Source: Haliea sp. (GTDB lineage Bacteria > Pseudomonadota > Gammaproteobacteria > Pseudomonadales > Halieaceae). Taken from it: a stretch of 38,129 bases of DNA. The notes beneath the pieces are model-generated. The model was not told where the DNA came from, ran no database searches, and saw only the letters and a list, made by a program, of their open reading frames with translations. Numbering within the stretch: position 1 is the first letter of the stretch; each line of letters starts with the position of its first letter. Made by a program: the position numbers and the translations under genes. The stretch covers positions 1 through 38,129 of the forward strand of contig PKCY01000174.1 of assembly GCA_002862985.1 (NCBI GenBank), written 5' to 3'. Below, piece by piece: positions 16,623-25,377 of this stretch.

Positions 16623-17807
16623 ATGATTTCTTCCCACGGCAACGTCCTTATCGTTGATGATCACGCCGATCGCGCCACCGCTTTGGGCGATTTGTTGTCG
16701 TCTGAGGGATTTCAGGTTCAGTTGGTCACCGACGTCAGTAATTCTACATATTCCATAGGGCCTGACAGCGATCTGGATGTGATTTTGTGTGAGCTGGATC
16801 TTGAGAATTTCTCCTGGGTCGATGCGCGTCATGCGCTGCGGGATATGGATGTTCAGGTACCGGCAATAATGCTATGCGATGTTGCCGATGCAGATCGGAT
16901 AATGACCGTCTTGAGATTAGGGGCCAGTGACTTTTTTCTGCGCCCGGTAGCGGATAAGGAAGCGCTTGTAAGATCGATAGAACGCTGTGTAAAGCAGCGA
17001 CGTATGCGCCGAGAACTTCAGGATTCGAGCAAGCGATTGCAAGCCGCCAATAACGAGTTGCGCAGCACTGTGAAGGTGCTGGAGCAGGATCTGCAGGCGG
17101 GTAGGCAAGTGCAGTTGCGTATGTTGCCGGTGACACCGTTGGTGTTAGATGATTATGTCTTTAGTCATACGGTGATTCCCTCACTGTATCTTAGCGGTGA
17201 TTTCACTGATTACTTCACTTTGGGTGAGGATCACGTCATCTTTTTTATGGCCGACGTGTCAGGTCATGGCAGTTCATCGGCATTTGCTACCGTTTTGATT
17301 AAAAATCTGTTTGCACGAAAGAGGTCTGACCTGTTGCGGCGCGATGATCCTACTATAATGAATCCAGTGTCTATGTTGCAGCATGCTAATAAGGAGTTGC
17401 TCGATTTGGGCGTGGGAAAGTTTGCCACTATGGTCGTTGGGCTGTTGGATATGCAGGCCAATACACTTCGTTACAGTATAGCGGGGCACCTGCCTTTGCC
17501 GGTGCTGGTCTCCGCCGAAGGTGTCCGTTATCTGGAGGGCGAGGGTTCAACCGTTGGGATCATGGAGGAAGCGGACTATGAGGAACATGCGGTGGAGCTT
17601 CCTGATAGCTTTATGCTGGCACTCTTTTCCGACGGTATACTTGAAATTCTCCCGCCGAAAGATCTTATTGAAAAGGAAAAGTACTTTCTCAGAGTTTTTG
17701 AGGAAACCGTCGACTCTCCCGATGAACTGGTGACTAGTCTTGGCCTGAACCGGGTGGAAACCGCTCCAGATGACATAGCAGCGCTGTTTGTGAACAAGCG
17801 AGGCTGA
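16623..17807 (+). CDS. Pseudo-receiver/PP2C (SpoIIE) phosphatase, HsbR/RssB-like
   Basis: This is a 394-aa partner-switching phosphatase. The receiver (residues 8-125) keeps VDD but has E57 where the phospho-acceptor Asp is expected (DVILCELDLE), C85 at the Thr/Ser position and R107 instead of the switch Lys. It is therefore probably not phosphorylated normally, and E57 may mimic the phosphorylated state. A coiled coil (about 126-160) links to a SpoIIE-type PP2C domain with the metal motifs SGDFTDYF, ADVSGHGSSSAF, FSDGILE and DDIAAL. It should dephosphorylate the STAS protein encoded 1 nt downstream. The start at 16623 is chosen because the receiver begins there; the track adds 28 unlikely residues. 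Confidence 0.88.
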   Translation: MISSHGNVLIVDDHADRATALGDLLSSEGFQVQLVTDVSNSTYSIGPDSDLDVILCELDLENFSWVDARHALRDMDVQVPAIMLCDVADADRIMTVLRLGASDFFLRPVADKEALVRSIERCVKQRRMRRELQDSSKRLQAANNELRSTVKVLEQDLQAGRQVQLRMLPVTPLVLDDYVFSHTVIPSLYLSGDFTDYFTLGEDHVIFFMADVSGHGSSSAFATVLIKNLFARKRSDLLRRDDPTIMNPVSMLQHANKELLDLGVGKFATMVVGLLDMQANTLRYSIAGHLPLPVLVSAEGVRYLEGEGSTVGIMEEADYEEHAVELPDSFMLALFSDGILEILPPKDLIEKEKYFLRVFEETVDSPDELVTSLGLNRVETAPDDIAALFVNKRG

Positions 17808-17808
17808 T

Positions 17809-18291
17809 ATGCAAAAGGGTCGGGTCCTTGCAGCGAGTCAGGATGGAGTATACGTCATACGATTGGTCGGCGATGTGCGCCTTACACTGTGCACCACACT
17901 GGATGATTATTTTCACAGTATGTTTGATGACCCGGGTTTCGCAAGTGTTTGGGTAGATCTCTGCGATGCTGAGGGTATCGATAGTACAACACTAGGCTTG
18001 CTGGCGAGGCTGGCGCTGTCAGTCAAAGAGAGGTTTGGTTTCAAGCCCGCGATATATTCCTGCGAGCCGGGAATTAATCGCTTGCTAAAGAGTGTCGCCT
18101 TTCATCGTCTGTTTGAGTTGCATGAGGCGGCCTGCAGTAACGTCGATGACATTGTCGAAATCCCTGTCGTGAAAGGTAGTGAGGAGGCGGTGAAGCAAAA
18201 AGTGATCGAGGCTCATCGCACCTTAATGAACATTTCAGAAGAAAATCGTATTCGTTTTAAAGATTTGATTAATGCGCTGGAACAAACCTAA
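17809..18291 (+). CDS. STAS anti-anti-sigma factor antagonist
   Basis: This 160-aa protein has a STAS domain over about the first 105 residues. The switch serine lies in GIDSTTLGLLARL, the site normally phosphorylated by an anti-sigma kinase and cleared by a PP2C phosphatase. It resembles HsbA, the partner of HsbR in Pseudomonas. The C-terminal 50 residues (VKQKVIEAHRTLMNISEENR) are a helical extension. It follows the phosphatase by 1 nt, so the pair is co-translated. The kinase and the sigma or FlgM-like target are not in the window. Confidence 0.88.
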   Translation: MQKGRVLAASQDGVYVIRLVGDVRLTLCTTLDDYFHSMFDDPGFASVWVDLCDAEGIDSTTLGLLARLALSVKERFGFKPAIYSCEPGINRLLKSVAFHRLFELHEAACSNVDDIVEIPVVKGSEEAVKQKVIEAHRTLMNISEENRIRFKDLINALEQT

Positions 18292-18292
18292 T

Positions 18293-18733
18293 TCAGGGTC
18301 GGGTCGCGACTTTGCAATGGATATAATCCGAATGAGTCACGTAGGTTAAGTCAGCTACCTGTCGAATCAGATGTTCTTCGTATTTGCTTAGATTTCCGTC
18401 CGCATAGGCCACAGCCCACATGGCGCGGATAAGCTCTAGTTTTTGCTCCGCATTATAGTGGTCGTTGATGATGCGGGTAAAATCGAATAACGATGTGGAT
18501 TCTTCCACGCGCTCCTCAGCCGCAGTGACCAGGGCGTGCACCTCGTCGTCTCGCAACTGTAGAGAGCTTTTCAGTAGATCTTTCAGTTTTTTCATTTCGG
18601 TGATGTCCTCGGTAAAATCTGCGCGGGCGGTCTCTACTAATAGAACCGCTGCAGCGAGGCGTATAGAGCGGCGCTGCGTTTCTTCGTCATCGCTCGGGGG
18701 AGTCTGGAGCAGAGCCTTGAGTGATTTAATCAT
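18293..18733 (-). CDS. TerB-family protein
   Basis: This 146-aa acidic all-helical protein has the TerB-like layout: [19 protein letters not shown], then [29 protein letters not shown], two halves each ending in an acidic metal-binding-like loop. TerB-like proteins are linked to tellurite resistance and membrane stress, but stand-alone copies such as this have no established role. Its ATG overlaps the transaldolase stop (ATGA). It is convergent with the STAS gene, 1 nt apart. The name does not imply tellurite resistance here. Confidence 0.85.
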   Translation of the reverse strand: MIKSLKALLQTPPSDDEETQRRSIRLAAAVLLVETARADFTEDITEMKKLKDLLKSSLQLRDDEVHALVTAAEERVEESTSLFDFTRIINDHYNAEQKLELIRAMWAVAYADGNLSKYEEHLIRQVADLTYVTHSDYIHCKVATRP

Positions 18734-19683
18734 GCCGCCTCGATCAATTTTTCAAGTTTTATTTGGTCAGCGACAAAAGTGCGAATACCTTCTGCTAGCT
18801 TTTCGGTCGCCATTGCATCGTTATTGAGCTGGTAACGGAACGCGCTCTCGGTGGGGCTGGTTTTTTCCTCGTCACTGATCGCGGTCTCGGTGCGGAGCTT
18901 TGGCTCCAGGGAGCCGACGTCTTCAGAGAGTTCCTGCAAGAGTGCCGGACTAATTGTAAGTCGGTCGCAGCCGGCCAGCGCATCTATCTCCTGTGTATTG
19001 CGGAAACTTGCCCCCATGACGACGGTCCCAAAGCCATATTGCTTGTAATAGTTGTAGATTTTTGTCACTGACTGGACGCCAGGGTCATCCTCGGCCGTGG
19101 CAATCACAAGGTCGGTGCTGGCTTTGTGCCAGTCAAGGATGCGCCCTACAAATGGCGAGATGAGAAATACGCCGGCATCTGCACAGGCGACTGCCTGCCC
19201 AAAGCTGAACAGCAGAGTGAGGTTGCAGTTAATGCCTTCCTGCTCCAGTTGCCTGGCGGCACAAATTCCCTCCCAGGTGGCTGCCAGCTTGATCAGTATG
19301 CGTTCGCGGCCAAAGCCAGATTCCTCATACATGCCAATTAGCTTTTTGGCGCGCTCCATTGTATTGGAAATGCTAAAAGAGAGACGCGCATCTACTTCTG
19401 TGGATATGCGGCCGGGGATAAGTCCCAGGATCTCACAGCCTACGTCCACCGCAAACCTATCACAACAGTTTGCCAGTTGCTCTGAATCTGAGCCCCCCCG
19501 GCTGCGTGCCCTGGCTCTGGCATTCGCGAGCAGTGTTTGATATTGCGGCAGCGCCGCTGCCTTTAACAGTAGGGAGGGATTGGTTGTAGCGTCCAACGGC
19601 TGGAAATGCCGGATGGCCTCGATATCGCCGGTATCGGCAACAACGATCGACATCGATTTCAGTTGTTCAAGCTTGTTGTTCAT
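18730..19683 (-). CDS. tal: Transaldolase (TalA/TalB class)
   Basis: This is a 317-aa enzyme of the pentose phosphate pathway that moves dihydroxyacetone units between sugar phosphates. The Schiff-base lysine is K132 in [23 protein letters not shown] (31-40) and [19 protein letters not shown] are family signatures. Length matches E. coli TalB (317 aa). The gene starts 17 nt inside the end of dusA and overlaps terB at its own end, so dusA-tal-terB form one tight operon. No other pentose phosphate genes are adjacent. Confidence 0.95.
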   Translation of the reverse strand: MNNKLEQLKSMSIVVADTGDIEAIRHFQPLDATTNPSLLLKAAALPQYQTLLANARARARSRGGSDSEQLANCCDRFAVDVGCEILGLIPGRISTEVDARLSFSISNTMERAKKLIGMYEESGFGRERILIKLAATWEGICAARQLEQEGINCNLTLLFSFGQAVACADAGVFLISPFVGRILDWHKASTDLVIATAEDDPGVQSVTKIYNYYKQYGFGTVVMGASFRNTQEIDALAGCDRLTISPALLQELSEDVGSLEPKLRTETAISDEEKTSPTESAFRYQLNNDAMATEKLAEGIRTFVADQIKLEKLIEAA

Positions 19684-20665
19684 AGCATTTGGCTACCTGC
19701 GCATGGGCAGTGGTAAGAACTTCGACACCAGCGTTTTCCTTGTAGGCATTCTCGCTTAAGTAGCGCCTGAATTTTTTGGCCCCCGGAACGCCCTGGTAGA
19801 GTCCAAGTATGTGACGGGTGATGTGATTCAGCTTCGCTCCTCGCTCGAGTTGGCGATGTGCATAGGGCAACAGTGCCTCGATAACATCATCGCGGGAAAC
19901 GGCGGGCTTGTCCATTGCGAACAGCCTCTGATCCACCTCAGCAAGCATCCAGGGGTTCTGATATGCCTCGCGCCCAAGCATCACACCGTCTACATGGCGC
20001 AGATGCGTTTCGCAATCTTCAAGTGTTTCAATCCCGCCGTTCAGCACGATAGTGAGGTCGGGGAAATCCTGTTTCAGTTGATAAACCCATGGGTAGTTCA
20101 GAGGGGGGATTTCTCGATTCTCCTTTGGCGACAGGCCCGCAAGCCATGCCTTGCGAGCATGCACGATGAATACCGAGCAGCCGGCTTCAGCAATTGGACA
20201 GATGAATTCAAGTAGCTCTTCGTAGGATTCCATGTGGTCAATGCCGATGCGATGTTTCACGGTCACGGGAATGTCACAGGCATCGAGCATCGCTTTCACG
20301 CAGTCGGCTACCAGCGTTGGCTGCGCCATCAGACAGGCACCGAACATGCCAGACTGTACACGGTCTGAAGGGCAGCCGCAGTTAAGGTTAACCTCGTCGT
20401 AGTCCCATTCCTGTGCCCACCGTGCACAACGCGCAAGGTCGGCGTATGAGCTCCCACCCAGTTGTAGAGCGACCGGATGCTCTTCTGCGTTGAAATGTAG
20501 AAATCTTTTCCTGTCGCCGTGTATGAGGGCCCCTGTTGTGACCATTTCTGTGTACAACAAAGCTTGCCGTGTCAGCAGACGCCAGAAAAAACGACAATTG
20601 TAGTCCGACCAGTCCATCATTGGAGCGATGGAGAATTGTCTGTTGATAGGTGAAGTCGTATTCAT
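19667..20665 (-). CDS. dusA: tRNA-dihydrouridine(20/20a) synthase DusA
   Basis: This 332-aa flavoenzyme reduces uridines 20/20a in the tRNA D-loop. The N-terminal [20 protein letters not shown] is the DusA signature. The catalytic Cys region is [20 protein letters not shown], and [19 protein letters not shown] follows. Length is standard. It is the first gene of the overlapping dusA-tal-terB operon and is divergent from a TonB-dependent receptor across a 246-bp gap. Confidence 0.95.
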   Translation of the reverse strand: MNTTSPINRQFSIAPMMDWSDYNCRFFWRLLTRQALLYTEMVTTGALIHGDRKRFLHFNAEEHPVALQLGGSSYADLARCARWAQEWDYDEVNLNCGCPSDRVQSGMFGACLMAQPTLVADCVKAMLDACDIPVTVKHRIGIDHMESYEELLEFICPIAEAGCSVFIVHARKAWLAGLSPKENREIPPLNYPWVYQLKQDFPDLTIVLNGGIETLEDCETHLRHVDGVMLGREAYQNPWMLAEVDQRLFAMDKPAVSRDDVIEALLPYAHRQLERGAKLNHITRHILGLYQGVPGAKKFRRYLSENAYKENAGVEVLTTAHAQVAKCYEQQA

Positions 20666-20911
20666 GTTTGTGTTGGTCTAGGTTAAAGCACTGCACATGT
20701 GACACAAAAAAACACAAAGTTCAGATTTTCCGCGCGAGTATAGTGCATGATGCGCTCTGGCTGGATTTAGGCGCTGTTGATATGATACTCGCCTCGGCTC
20801 GATAGTAGTAGTGTCATGGTATGTGTAACAGCCCGATTAGAAAGCGTTTTTCAATTTGCATTCTTTTTTGTCAAGATCACTCATTAGAGCGCTCAGGAGA
20901 CCAGCAGTTGC
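20666..20911. other. Divergent intergenic region, dusA / TonB receptor
   Basis: This holds AT-rich stretches and an AGGAG 12 bp before the receptor start, but no convincing Fur box or cobalamin riboswitch. Promoters for both directions must lie here, though I could not place them with confidence. Confidence 0.4.
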
Positions 20912-22810
20912 ATGAAGAGTAGTGCGAAGCGGTATAGGTTAATTTTACTAGCAGGATTGATCGCAAATTCAACACCGCCGGCTTTTGCCTCGGAGCAACT
21001 GGAATCCGTAATGGTTACCGGCTCCTATACGCCTGTGCAGTCCGGAAGCCTTAGCAGTTCGCATACAGTGCTAACCGCCGATTTTTTTCGAGCAACGAAT
21101 ATGCGAAGCGTCGCCGACGCCTTGCGCACAGTCCCCGGCTTGCTGATTGAGGCGTCGGGTGGTCAAGGCGGGCTAACGGCTGTTTCCATCCGGGGTGGAG
21201 AGGCAAACTTTACTCTGGTACTAGTAGATGGTGTAGAGGTTAATGATCCCACCAATACGCGCGGCGGTAGTTTCGATTTCTCCAACCTGGATATCGCCAG
21301 TGTTGAGCGCATAGAAATTGTGCGTGGGCCTGAGTCTGCCGTCTACGGTTCAGATGCGATGGCAGGGGTGATAAACGTGATTACCAGAGGTCCTACAGAA
21401 CAACACCAGCAACGAGTGAAGGCCGAGTGGGGAGATGACGATTTCGAGCGCTATTCCATAGGCGCAACGGGTACTCTGGGAGAGTTTGGGTACTCAGCAC
21501 AGTTTGCCCAGTGGGACAGCGGCGAGCCGACTGAGGGCAGTGAGCGCGAGAACGACGAGGCAAATCTTGGGCTGCATTGGTCGCCTTCAAACGCACATGA
21601 TCTGCAGTTAAATTATCGTTACCTTGATGGAAATAGTAAAACCTTTCCGGAACAGAGTGGTGGTGCGAAATTTGCAGTCTCACGAAAGCTGGATCACACC
21701 GATTACACAGACGAAACTTTCGGTGCCAGTTGGGGTTGGAGAATATTGCCAGACTGGGACAGTGAGTTATCTGCCAGCCGGTTCGACCACGACGAGGACT
21801 ACCGGTCGCCGGGTATTTCCCCGTTTTCTGAAGTTCCCCCGCAACAGTCGCAGACCCATTTTACGCGTGATCAATATCGATGGGTGAACAGCATTACTGT
21901 CTTGGAGGCGGTTCATGTCGCAACCGGGGCTGACTATCGGAACGAAGAAGGCGACAGCGTAGGTGAGCTTGATTTTGGATTTGCCACTTTGCCCACTGAT
22001 TTCTCTCTCGATCGCAGCTCCAGCGGTGTATTTCTAGACATCCATTCAAGAGTCTTGCCAGCGCTACTGTTACAAGCCATCGTTAGATATGATGACCCTG
22101 ATGATTTTTCATCGCAGACGACGTTGAAACTGGGGGGCGAGTACAACCTGACATCGCTGATGTCTGTATCGGCTAATTGGGGTGAGGCCTTTAAATTACC
22201 AAGTTTTTTCGCCCTTGGCCATGGGTTGGTGGGCAATCCAGATTTGGTTCCGGAGACCGCTGAGAGTTGGGATGTGGGCGTGCGCTTTTCTTCTGCTGAT
22301 AAATTTTCACTAGAGACCGCGTATTTCTCAAATGTCTATAAAGATCTCATTGACTTCGATTCCGAATTGTTTATCAACGTAAATCGTCGACAGGTAGACA
22401 CAAGCGGGGTAGAGCTTCAGCTCAATTGGATGCCAACGACCAGCCTTAATATTCTTGGCCATGCGACGTATACCGCCATTGATGTCAAGGATGAGGGCGC
22501 ACCATTGCTGGGTCGACCCGACTGGACGGCGGGTGCAACGGCACTGTGGCAGATTTCAGCCAACTGGCATGCTGCATTGGATTATCAATGGACTGGCGAA
22601 CAGTATGCTTCTTCGCGATACACCGGTAGCACCGTAATCGAAACTCTGGATGATTTTAATCAGTTGGATATGAGCCTGGCCTGGCAGATACTTGATTGGG
22701 CTGCGGTGGAAGTGGCTTTTGATAACGTGTTGGATGAGGATTTTCAAACCGCTGTTGGGTTTCCCAGTCCCGGGCGCAGCGTTCGTTTAGCGCTGACACT
22801 AAGCAATTAA
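20912..22810 (+). CDS. TonB-dependent outer-membrane receptor, BtuB-like
   Basis: This is an intact 632-aa receptor with a signal peptide (to about residue 26, PAFAS), a TonB-box-like LESVMVTG, and a plug (about 40-155: DALRTVPGLLIEASGGQ, VSIRGGEANFTLVLVDGV, RIEIVRGPESAVYGSDAMAG). A 22-strand barrel follows, ending in the outer-membrane signature (SPGRSVRLALTLSN). The plug resembles BtuB, the vitamin B12 receptor, but plug similarity is a poor guide to substrate. I see no cobalamin riboswitch or transport genes next to it. Catecholate siderophores or other ligands are equally possible. A sugar-type aldolase gene follows 110 bp later on the same strand. Confidence 0.88.
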   Translation: MKSSAKRYRLILLAGLIANSTPPAFASEQLESVMVTGSYTPVQSGSLSSSHTVLTADFFRATNMRSVADALRTVPGLLIEASGGQGGLTAVSIRGGEANFTLVLVDGVEVNDPTNTRGGSFDFSNLDIASVERIEIVRGPESAVYGSDAMAGVINVITRGPTEQHQQRVKAEWGDDDFERYSIGATGTLGEFGYSAQFAQWDSGEPTEGSERENDEANLGLHWSPSNAHDLQLNYRYLDGNSKTFPEQSGGAKFAVSRKLDHTDYTDETFGASWGWRILPDWDSELSASRFDHDEDYRSPGISPFSEVPPQQSQTHFTRDQYRWVNSITVLEAVHVATGADYRNEEGDSVGELDFGFATLPTDFSLDRSSSGVFLDIHSRVLPALLLQAIVRYDDPDDFSSQTTLKLGGEYNLTSLMSVSANWGEAFKLPSFFALGHGLVGNPDLVPETAESWDVGVRFSSADKFSLETAYFSNVYKDLIDFDSELFINVNRRQVDTSGVELQLNWMPTTSLNILGHATYTAIDVKDEGAPLLGRPDWTAGATALWQISANWHAALDYQWTGEQYASSRYTGSTVIETLDDFNQLDMSLAWQILDWAAVEVAFDNVLDEDFQTAVGFPSPGRSVRLALTLSN

Positions 22811-22920
22811 TTGGTAGTGGCCACGCGGTGCCTGGCTGATCGGCTATCAAAGATCACTTGGCTTTTTAACATTGAGAAATGTAACCTAGTGTTGTCGTGT
22901 GATGAAGAAGGATTCTGTTA

Positions 22921-23565
22921 ATGAATCATGATGAGGTGAAGGCGTCATTACTCCGGGTCGCGAAAGAGATGATCGTCTGTGGGTTGGTCGAGGGGACAGC
23001 CGGGAATGTGTCTGCACGCCTGCCCGATGGCAATGTTGTTCTTACCCCGTCATCGATTGATTATGGAGCGATGACCCTTGGCGACCTCGTGGTGACCGAT
23101 ATAAGCGGTAACGTGCTCGAAGGCGAAAAAACACCCACAACAGAAAAATCGTTGCATTTGGACTGCCTCCGAAAACACCAGGACATCGGTGCAGTCATGC
23201 ATTGCCACGCCATGTTTGCCACTATGTTTGCCATCGTCCGTCAGCCTATACCCTGCGTTATTGAAGAGTTTGATGTTTATGTTGGTGGAGATGTGGAGGT
23301 CGCGGATTACAAAATGACGGGTAGTGATGCGCTCGGAGAAGAGGTTTCAGACCGGATTGCAGATAAGGGTGCGGTGTTGATGGCTAACCACGGTTTGCTG
23401 TGCGTGGGTAAAGATCCAGTCGATGTGCTGAAAGTGGCTAAGTTGGTAGAGCGCACCGCGCAAATCGTTTGGGGCGCGCGCCTGTTGGGTGAGCCAGTTC
23501 CGCTCCCCTCGGCTACCCGGAAGCAGTTTGCACCCCTGTACAAATTAATGGGGCGCAACCCGTAA
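22921..23565 (+). CDS. Class II aldolase/adducin-family protein
   Basis: This 214-aa enzyme resembles L-fuculose-1-phosphate aldolase (FucA, about 215 aa). Probable Zn ligands are H94 and H96 in VMHCHAMF and H157 in LMANHGLL, with E75 at the catalytic Glu position (TPTTEKSLHL). EGTAGNVSARLPDGNVVLTPSS is the conserved N-terminal motif. Substrates in this family range from fuculose and rhamnulose phosphates to methylthioribulose phosphate, and no kinase or isomerase is adjacent to tell which. There is no strong ribosome site. Convergent with the thiamine-type transporter. Confidence 0.85.
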   Translation: MNHDEVKASLLRVAKEMIVCGLVEGTAGNVSARLPDGNVVLTPSSIDYGAMTLGDLVVTDISGNVLEGEKTPTTEKSLHLDCLRKHQDIGAVMHCHAMFATMFAIVRQPIPCVIEEFDVYVGGDVEVADYKMTGSDALGEEVSDRIADKGAVLMANHGLLCVGKDPVDVLKVAKLVERTAQIVWGARLLGEPVPLPSATRKQFAPLYKLMGRNP

Positions 23566-23588
23566 ATTCCAGCCCTGTAAAGCGAGCA

Positions 23589-24173
23589 CTATGCAGACTG
23601 CGCCTGATACGTTTTGCGCCAGCTTATATACCCCCAGATTGAAAGCAGACTATAAAATCCAATTAATACTGCGTAAATATCAAGATCTCGGTCGTGGTAG
23701 AGCCACACCGATGCGACATTGATAATCAGCCAGTAGACCCATGCCTCCAGTACTTTGGTGATTTCTAGGTAGGTGCCTAGAAAGCTGAATACAGTGGTGA
23801 AGGCATCGAAAAGTGGCCGTTGTGCATCAGTGTAATGTTGTACTGTAAATCCAAGCGCGGCTGCCAGAACACATGCAATGATGATGGCTATTAGGTGCCG
23901 GTGAGCCTGCCATCTAATGACTGGGTTCGAGTCAGCCTCCAGTTTCCGGTGCCAGTAAATCCAACCCCACACGCCCATTCCCGCATAAAACAGATACAGT
24001 AAAGACTCCGAGTACAGTCGCGCGTCGATAAAAAGGTAGATACTTAACAGGCTACCAACAATGCCAAATGCCCAGCATGCTATTTTTTCCTTTATCAGTA
24101 GCACGATATAGACCAGGCTTGCGCCGGTAGCAAAGATTTCCAGTAGCAAAGCAGTGGTTAGAGTCCCGCTCAC
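23589..24173 (-). CDS. pnuT: PnuC-family transporter, probably thiamine (PnuT)
   Basis: This 194-aa inner-membrane protein has about seven helices of the PnuC fold (LLLEIFATGASLVYIVLLIK, CWAFGIVGSLLSIYLFIDARL, GMGVWGWIYWHRK, WVYWLIINVASVWLYHDRDL). PnuC proper carries nicotinamide riboside; the PnuT branch carries thiamine. The TPP riboswitch upstream of the operon (25110-25212) makes thiamine the better call. It follows a decayed TonB receptor by 28 bp. The protein looks intact, so inner-membrane uptake may still work without its own outer-membrane partner. Confidence 0.8.
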   Translation of the reverse strand: MSGTLTTALLLEIFATGASLVYIVLLIKEKIACWAFGIVGSLLSIYLFIDARLYSESLLYLFYAGMGVWGWIYWHRKLEADSNPVIRWQAHRHLIAIIIACVLAAALGFTVQHYTDAQRPLFDAFTTVFSFLGTYLEITKVLEAWVYWLIINVASVWLYHDRDLDIYAVLIGFYSLLSIWGYISWRKTYQAQSA

Positions 24174-24201
24174 AAGTACGCCTCATTATATTGTCGAATA
24201 A

Positions 24202-25059
24202 TCAAACCATTAGCACCTCAGAAGGAATACAGTAGTTCAACACCATAAATGAGAGGCTCACCGGGCTGCAGGTAAGTCTGGTTCTGGAAAGCGCAAAATC
24301 GTCGCGGGATTCATTTCCAAAATACAGTTCGTGCACGGCGTAGTCCTCGTCGCCAAGATTGCGTCCCCACAAGGTGACGGACTGCCATCGAAGGCTGGCA
24401 TTGATGAGCTTACAGCTGTCCAGCCCACCGTCGTGATAGTAACCGAAGAAGGTGTCGTCCTGACCTTCGATCTTCAGGCGCCCACTTGACTGGCTACTGA
24501 GCGGACAACTGACCAGTTCTAGATTGTAGCTGTCATAGTTGCCGCCGCCGGAGAGCTCTGCCTCGAACTCATCGGTGGGCGCATTGGAGTGCATGAAGAC
24601 CATGCCCGCGTGGCCATTAGCGCCAAAACGCGTGCCCTGTGGCCCACGCAACACTTCGACTTGGGCGATGTCGAACAATATGCCGGCACTGGCGGTATCG
24701 CCCAATTCCATGTCGTCCAGCATGATGCCTACTGCGGGGTAATACTTGGGGTCATAGAGCTGTTCCAACTCGCCCACGCCGCAGATCTGCACAAAGCGAC
24801 CCCGGGAGGCGCCTGCAGTCCCGGTCACATTGGGAGCGGCGCTGAGGATGTCCTGTAGGTGCTGAGCGGCGCGTTCGGTAATCGTGTTTTGGGTTATGGT
24901 ACTAACGCTACCCACTGTCTGCATAAGCGTAGTATCACGAAAATTGGCAGTGACAATAATTTCTTTGAGCGCTTCCCCAGCCTGGGCAAATGCAAGTGGG
25001 GCACCGAAAACGCTCGCGAAGGCCAACAGAGTTGTGGGGAGAAAAGGTCTTGGTGACAT
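24202..25059 (-). pseudogene. Decayed TonB-dependent receptor in a thiamine operon
   Basis: The ORF encodes only 285 aa. It keeps the signal peptide, the plug (VGSVSTITQNTITERAAQ to VEVLRGPQGTRFGANG) and the start of the barrel (LSGGGNYDSYNLELV), then jumps to the last barrel strands (LINASLRWQS, VTLWGRNLGDEDYAV). Roughly 350-400 residues are missing. Near the end the frame is wrong: in another frame, after a shift at 24289-24292, the sequence reads FQNQTYLQPGEPLIYGVELL and ends YSF with TGA at 24218. That is the normal C-terminus of such receptors. A large in-frame deletion plus a frameshift make it a pseudogene. A functional short plug-only product is unlikely. Confidence 0.85.
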
Positions 25060-25109
25060 GGTGAGCCTCTAATACTAATAAGAGACCCGGAGTACGACGC
25101 GAGAGCAGT

Positions 25110-25212
25110 ATGACTGCACCTATTCCTACGCCGGTATTAACCGGATCAGGTTCAAGGGTTTGCCTGTCACCAGAACAGACATCTCAGGCCACCGGGCCAC
25201 CCCTTAGGATTA
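25110..25212 (-). ncRNA. TPP (thiamine pyrophosphate) riboswitch
   Basis: On the minus strand the core reads AAGGGGTGGCCCGG, then GGCCTGAGATG, then CCCTTGAACCTGATCCGG followed by TTAATACCGGCGTAGGAA. CTGAGA, the ACCTGATC-GG-TTAATACCGGCG-AGG stretch and the flanking P1 pair (TCCTA/TAGGA) are the Thi-box hallmarks. It sits 50 bp before the receptor remnant and should switch off that gene and pnuT when TPP is plentiful. A TATACT -10 candidate lies at 25221-25226 just upstream. Confidence 0.95.
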
Positions 25213-25339
25213 GAGCGAGGAGTATACGGGGTAGGGTTTGCGATTCATAGGGTGTTGCCATCACGGTAGCTGCTGAGTTTAAAATTTGATGGGCTGACGG
25301 CACGGGAGCCAATCAGTGGGATTTAGCCGCTCCACACCG

Positions 25340-25345
25340 TATAAT
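25340..25345 (+). promoter_or_regulatory. Candidate -10 box of gltX
   Basis: A perfect TATAAT lies 33 bp before the gltX start and would give a leader of about 26 nt. No good -35 box stands at the usual distance. Confidence 0.4.
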
Positions 25346-25377
25346 TGCCAGCATTGTTTTTATTGCACCGGATACCT

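Noticed and set aside
18293-18733. Tellurite-resistance operon
   Set aside because: Only a single TerB-like gene is present, in a dusA-tal operon, with no other ter genes.
20666-20911. Possible cobalamin riboswitch before the BtuB-like receptor
   Set aside because: I looked for the B12-box and conserved core and found neither.
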